NCBI RefSeq assembly: GCF_024137965.1
Contig: NZ_CP099975.1
Span: 2,790,001-2,854,000, forward strand
Source of the DNA: Halomonas sp. Y3
Lineage (GTDB): Bacteria > Pseudomonadota > Gammaproteobacteria > Pseudomonadales > Halomonadaceae
Direction of reading: 5' to 3'
Length of the DNA: 64,000 nucleotides
In this document: piece by piece, positions 62,597 to 64,000 of the stretch
How the letters are laid out: every line of letters starts with the position of its first letter
Numbering within the stretch: the stretch's first letter is position 1
Translations under genes and position numbers: made by a program
Notes under the pieces: model-generated
Databases searched by the model: none
Told to the model about the DNA's origin: nothing
Seen by the model: the letters and a program-made list of their open reading frames with translations, nothing else

Positions 62597-63718
62597 TCAG
62601 CGCCGCGCCCGGAAGACCTCGTCGAGCAGGTGACCGGCGCGCTCCGCCTTGGCGCTCAGGTAGCGGTGGTTGTGGTCGTTGAGGCTGCCGTAAAGCGCCT
62701 GGCGCTCCACCACCTCGATGCCGCCCTGGGCCAGGGCCGCCATCTTCAGGGGGTTGTTGGTCATCAGCTGCACCCGGCGGATACCCAGGGCGTCGAGCAT
62801 GTCCACCGCCACGCCGTAGCGCCGCTCGTCCTCGCCGAAGCCGAGGATCTGGTCGGCGTCCAGGGTATCGAGCCCGCCATCCTGGAGGGTGTAGGCGCGC
62901 AGCTTGTTGGCCAAGCCAATCCCGCGCCCCTCCTGGGCCAGGTAGAGCAGCACCCCGCCGCCCAGCGCCTCGATCTCGGCCACGGCGTTGCGCAGCTGCT
63001 CGCCGCAGTCGCAGCGCAGGCTGCCGAACAGATCGCCGGTGAGGCAAGCGGAGTGCAGGCGCAGCGGCACCGCCGCCCCCTCGAGAGCCGGGTCGCCGAT
63101 CACCACCGCCACGTGCTCGCGCAGCCCGTCGGGTTCGCGGAACAGGATGAAGCGGCAGTCGAAGGCATCCACCAGGGGAATCCGCGCCTCGCTGACCCGG
63201 CGCAGCATGCCGCCGGCGCCGTCCAGGCAGCGCGCCGCCTGCTCGGCCGCCACCGTCAGCAGGGTGCCATCGGCCACCGCCTGCGTCACCGCGTCGTCCC
63301 GGGACTCGGCGACCCTTGCCACCAGCGCCGAGGGGATCAGCAGCGCCCGACGCATCAGTGCCAGGGCGGCCAGGTCGGCCGGCCCCGCCGCCTCCAGGGC
63401 CGCGCAGCACTCCTCCAGCCCCGCCTGGCCGAGGCTCGCCGCCGGCGTAACCCCAAAGGCCAGGGCCTCCAGGCGCCGCTGCACCCGCCCCTCGGGCAGC
63501 GGCAGGCGAGCCTCGGCGTCGTCTCCCGCGCCGAGGATCGCCAGGCGATGCCGGCTCAGCACCAGCGCCGGGGTGGTGCCGGCCAGTTCGCCCAGGCGCG
63601 AGACGGCCGTCTCGGCGGCCCCCTCGATGGCCTGGACCAGGACCCGGGTATCCTTGGCCACCACCAGTACCGGCAGCCCCCGTCGTAGATCGAAGATGGC
63701 GCGTTCAACCTGATGCAT
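62597..63718 (-). CDS. GTP cyclohydrolase II with extra N-terminal domain
   Basis: 373 aa. The C-terminal half is RibA-like: HSACLTGDLFGSLRCDCG (zinc cysteines), YLAQEGRGIGLANKL and LMTNNPLKMAAL. It opens the imidazole ring of GTP, the first step of riboflavin synthesis. The N-terminal 170 residues are distantly RibB-like (HQVERAIFDLRRGLPVLVV) but lack the acidic motif of active DHBP synthase. The ATG at 63718 has AGGAGAG upstream. A second, separate ribA may exist elsewhere in the genome. Confidence 0.88.
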   Translation of the reverse strand: MHQVERAIFDLRRGLPVLVVAKDTRVLVQAIEGAAETAVSRLGELAGTTPALVLSRHRLAILGAGDDAEARLPLPEGRVQRRLEALAFGVTPAASLGQAGLEECCAALEAAGPADLAALALMRRALLIPSALVARVAESRDDAVTQAVADGTLLTVAAEQAARCLDGAGGMLRRVSEARIPLVDAFDCRFILFREPDGLREHVAVVIGDPALEGAAVPLRLHSACLTGDLFGSLRCDCGEQLRNAVAEIEALGGGVLLYLAQEGRGIGLANKLRAYTLQDGGLDTLDADQILGFGEDERRYGVAVDMLDALGIRRVQLMTNNPLKMAALAQGGIEVVERQALYGSLNDHNHRYLSAKAERAGHLLDEVFRARR

Positions 63719-63803
63719 GGCTCTCTCCTGATGGTATCCGTATGCCTGGCGTCTCGCCGCGGATCTGCGCATCATGGCGGTCAGCTCCCCGGAAGGAGGC
63801 CCC

Positions 63804-64000
63804 ATGGGCGCCATTGACTCGACGCTGTCCCTCGCGGAGGCCTGGCAGGCCCTCCTGCATGCCGCCCATCCCGCCACCGTGACGGCGGCGGTGGCGGACC
63901 TGTCGCTCTCCCCCCCCGGCTGGCGGGCCGAACGCTCCGTCTCGCCGGCGGCCGGCGAGCTGCTCGACTGCCTCTTCCCGCTGGCCACCCGGCCCGGCCG
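63804..64000 (+). CDS. Start of an unidentified gene, cut by the window end
   Basis: An open frame with a strong ribosome site (GGAAGGAGG) runs from the ATG at 63804 off the end of the window, giving 65 codons. The peptide (starting MGAIDSTLSLAEAWQALLHA) is not recognised. It is divergent from the cyclohydrolase gene. The high-quality start makes a real gene likely. Confidence 0.5.
   Translation, partial: MGAIDSTLSLAEAWQALLHAAHPATVTAAVADLSLSPPGWRAERSVSPAAGELLDCLFPLATRPG

Noticed and set aside
63719..63803. Possible FMN riboswitch before the GTP cyclohydrolase gene
   Set aside because: The gap to the divergent gene is only 85 bp and has no recognisable aptamer sequence.

Overview
The window is high-GC, gene-dense gammaproteobacterial chromosome. 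Gene content suggests Halomonas or a close relative (Halomonadaceae): an AcrAB-OprM type efflux operon, opgGH glucan genes, DusA, LpxL-type acyltransferase, many small lipoproteins, and a copper-resistance block. The genus is an inference from gene style, not from a marker gene. No rRNA, tRNA or CRISPR array was seen.

Layout. 1-5.5 kb: regulators and small proteins, then a 1.2-kb insertion in the 5' end of dusA. It carries a HigB/HigA-type toxin-antitoxin pair and leaves a short dusA start remnant at 2260-2325. 5.6-13.1 kb: a TetR/AcrR repressor, a crotonase and an adaptor-RND-outer membrane efflux operon. Near-identical AcrR-like operators precede both the repressor gene and the efflux operon. 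13.1-15.0 kb: a group IIC-like intron inserted just behind a Rho-independent terminator. 15.2-19.2 kb: an alpha/beta hydrolase and a large ACP / fatty-acyl-AMP ligase / PlsC acyltransferase fusion. 19.1-24.3 kb: fasciclin protein, NIF3-like protein, two Nudix hydrolases, a 2OG-Fe(II) oxygenase and a FixL/FixJ-type two-component pair.

24.3-36.2 kb is a copper/periplasmic metal block. It holds a His-rich cytochrome c, an L,D-transpeptidase, Lgt, a multicopper oxidase, a Met-rich CpxP/Spy-like protein, a Cu+ P1B-ATPase with three unusual metal-binding domains, a DUF2933 peptide, a YVTN beta-propeller and a DUF411 (CopG) protein. Four transcription units here begin with a small exported ORF (105-143 aa), three of them Cys-rich and ending in a similar RPPR tail. 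This looks like a repeated leader-ORF or small metallochaperone arrangement and is the most interesting pattern in the window.

36.2-52.7 kb: housekeeping genes, a sigma-54 regulator divergent from a flavin monooxygenase with a clear -24/-12 promoter and two palindromic upstream sites, and a catabolic acyl-CoA cluster (hydratase, hydroxyacyl-CoA dehydrogenase, CoA ligase, acyl-CoA dehydrogenase). 52.8-64.0 kb: an IS1182-family element with CTAG target duplication, LpxL-like acyltransferase, an alkaline-phosphatase-superfamily membrane enzyme divergent from opgG-opgH-fkbM methyltransferase-creatininase, then GTP cyclohydrolase II and a gene cut by the window end.

Four genes (RND pump, FAAL fusion, fasciclin, histidine kinase) are each broken by the apparent loss of one base in a C/G run. 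That uniform signature points to sequencing error more than to real pseudogenes.
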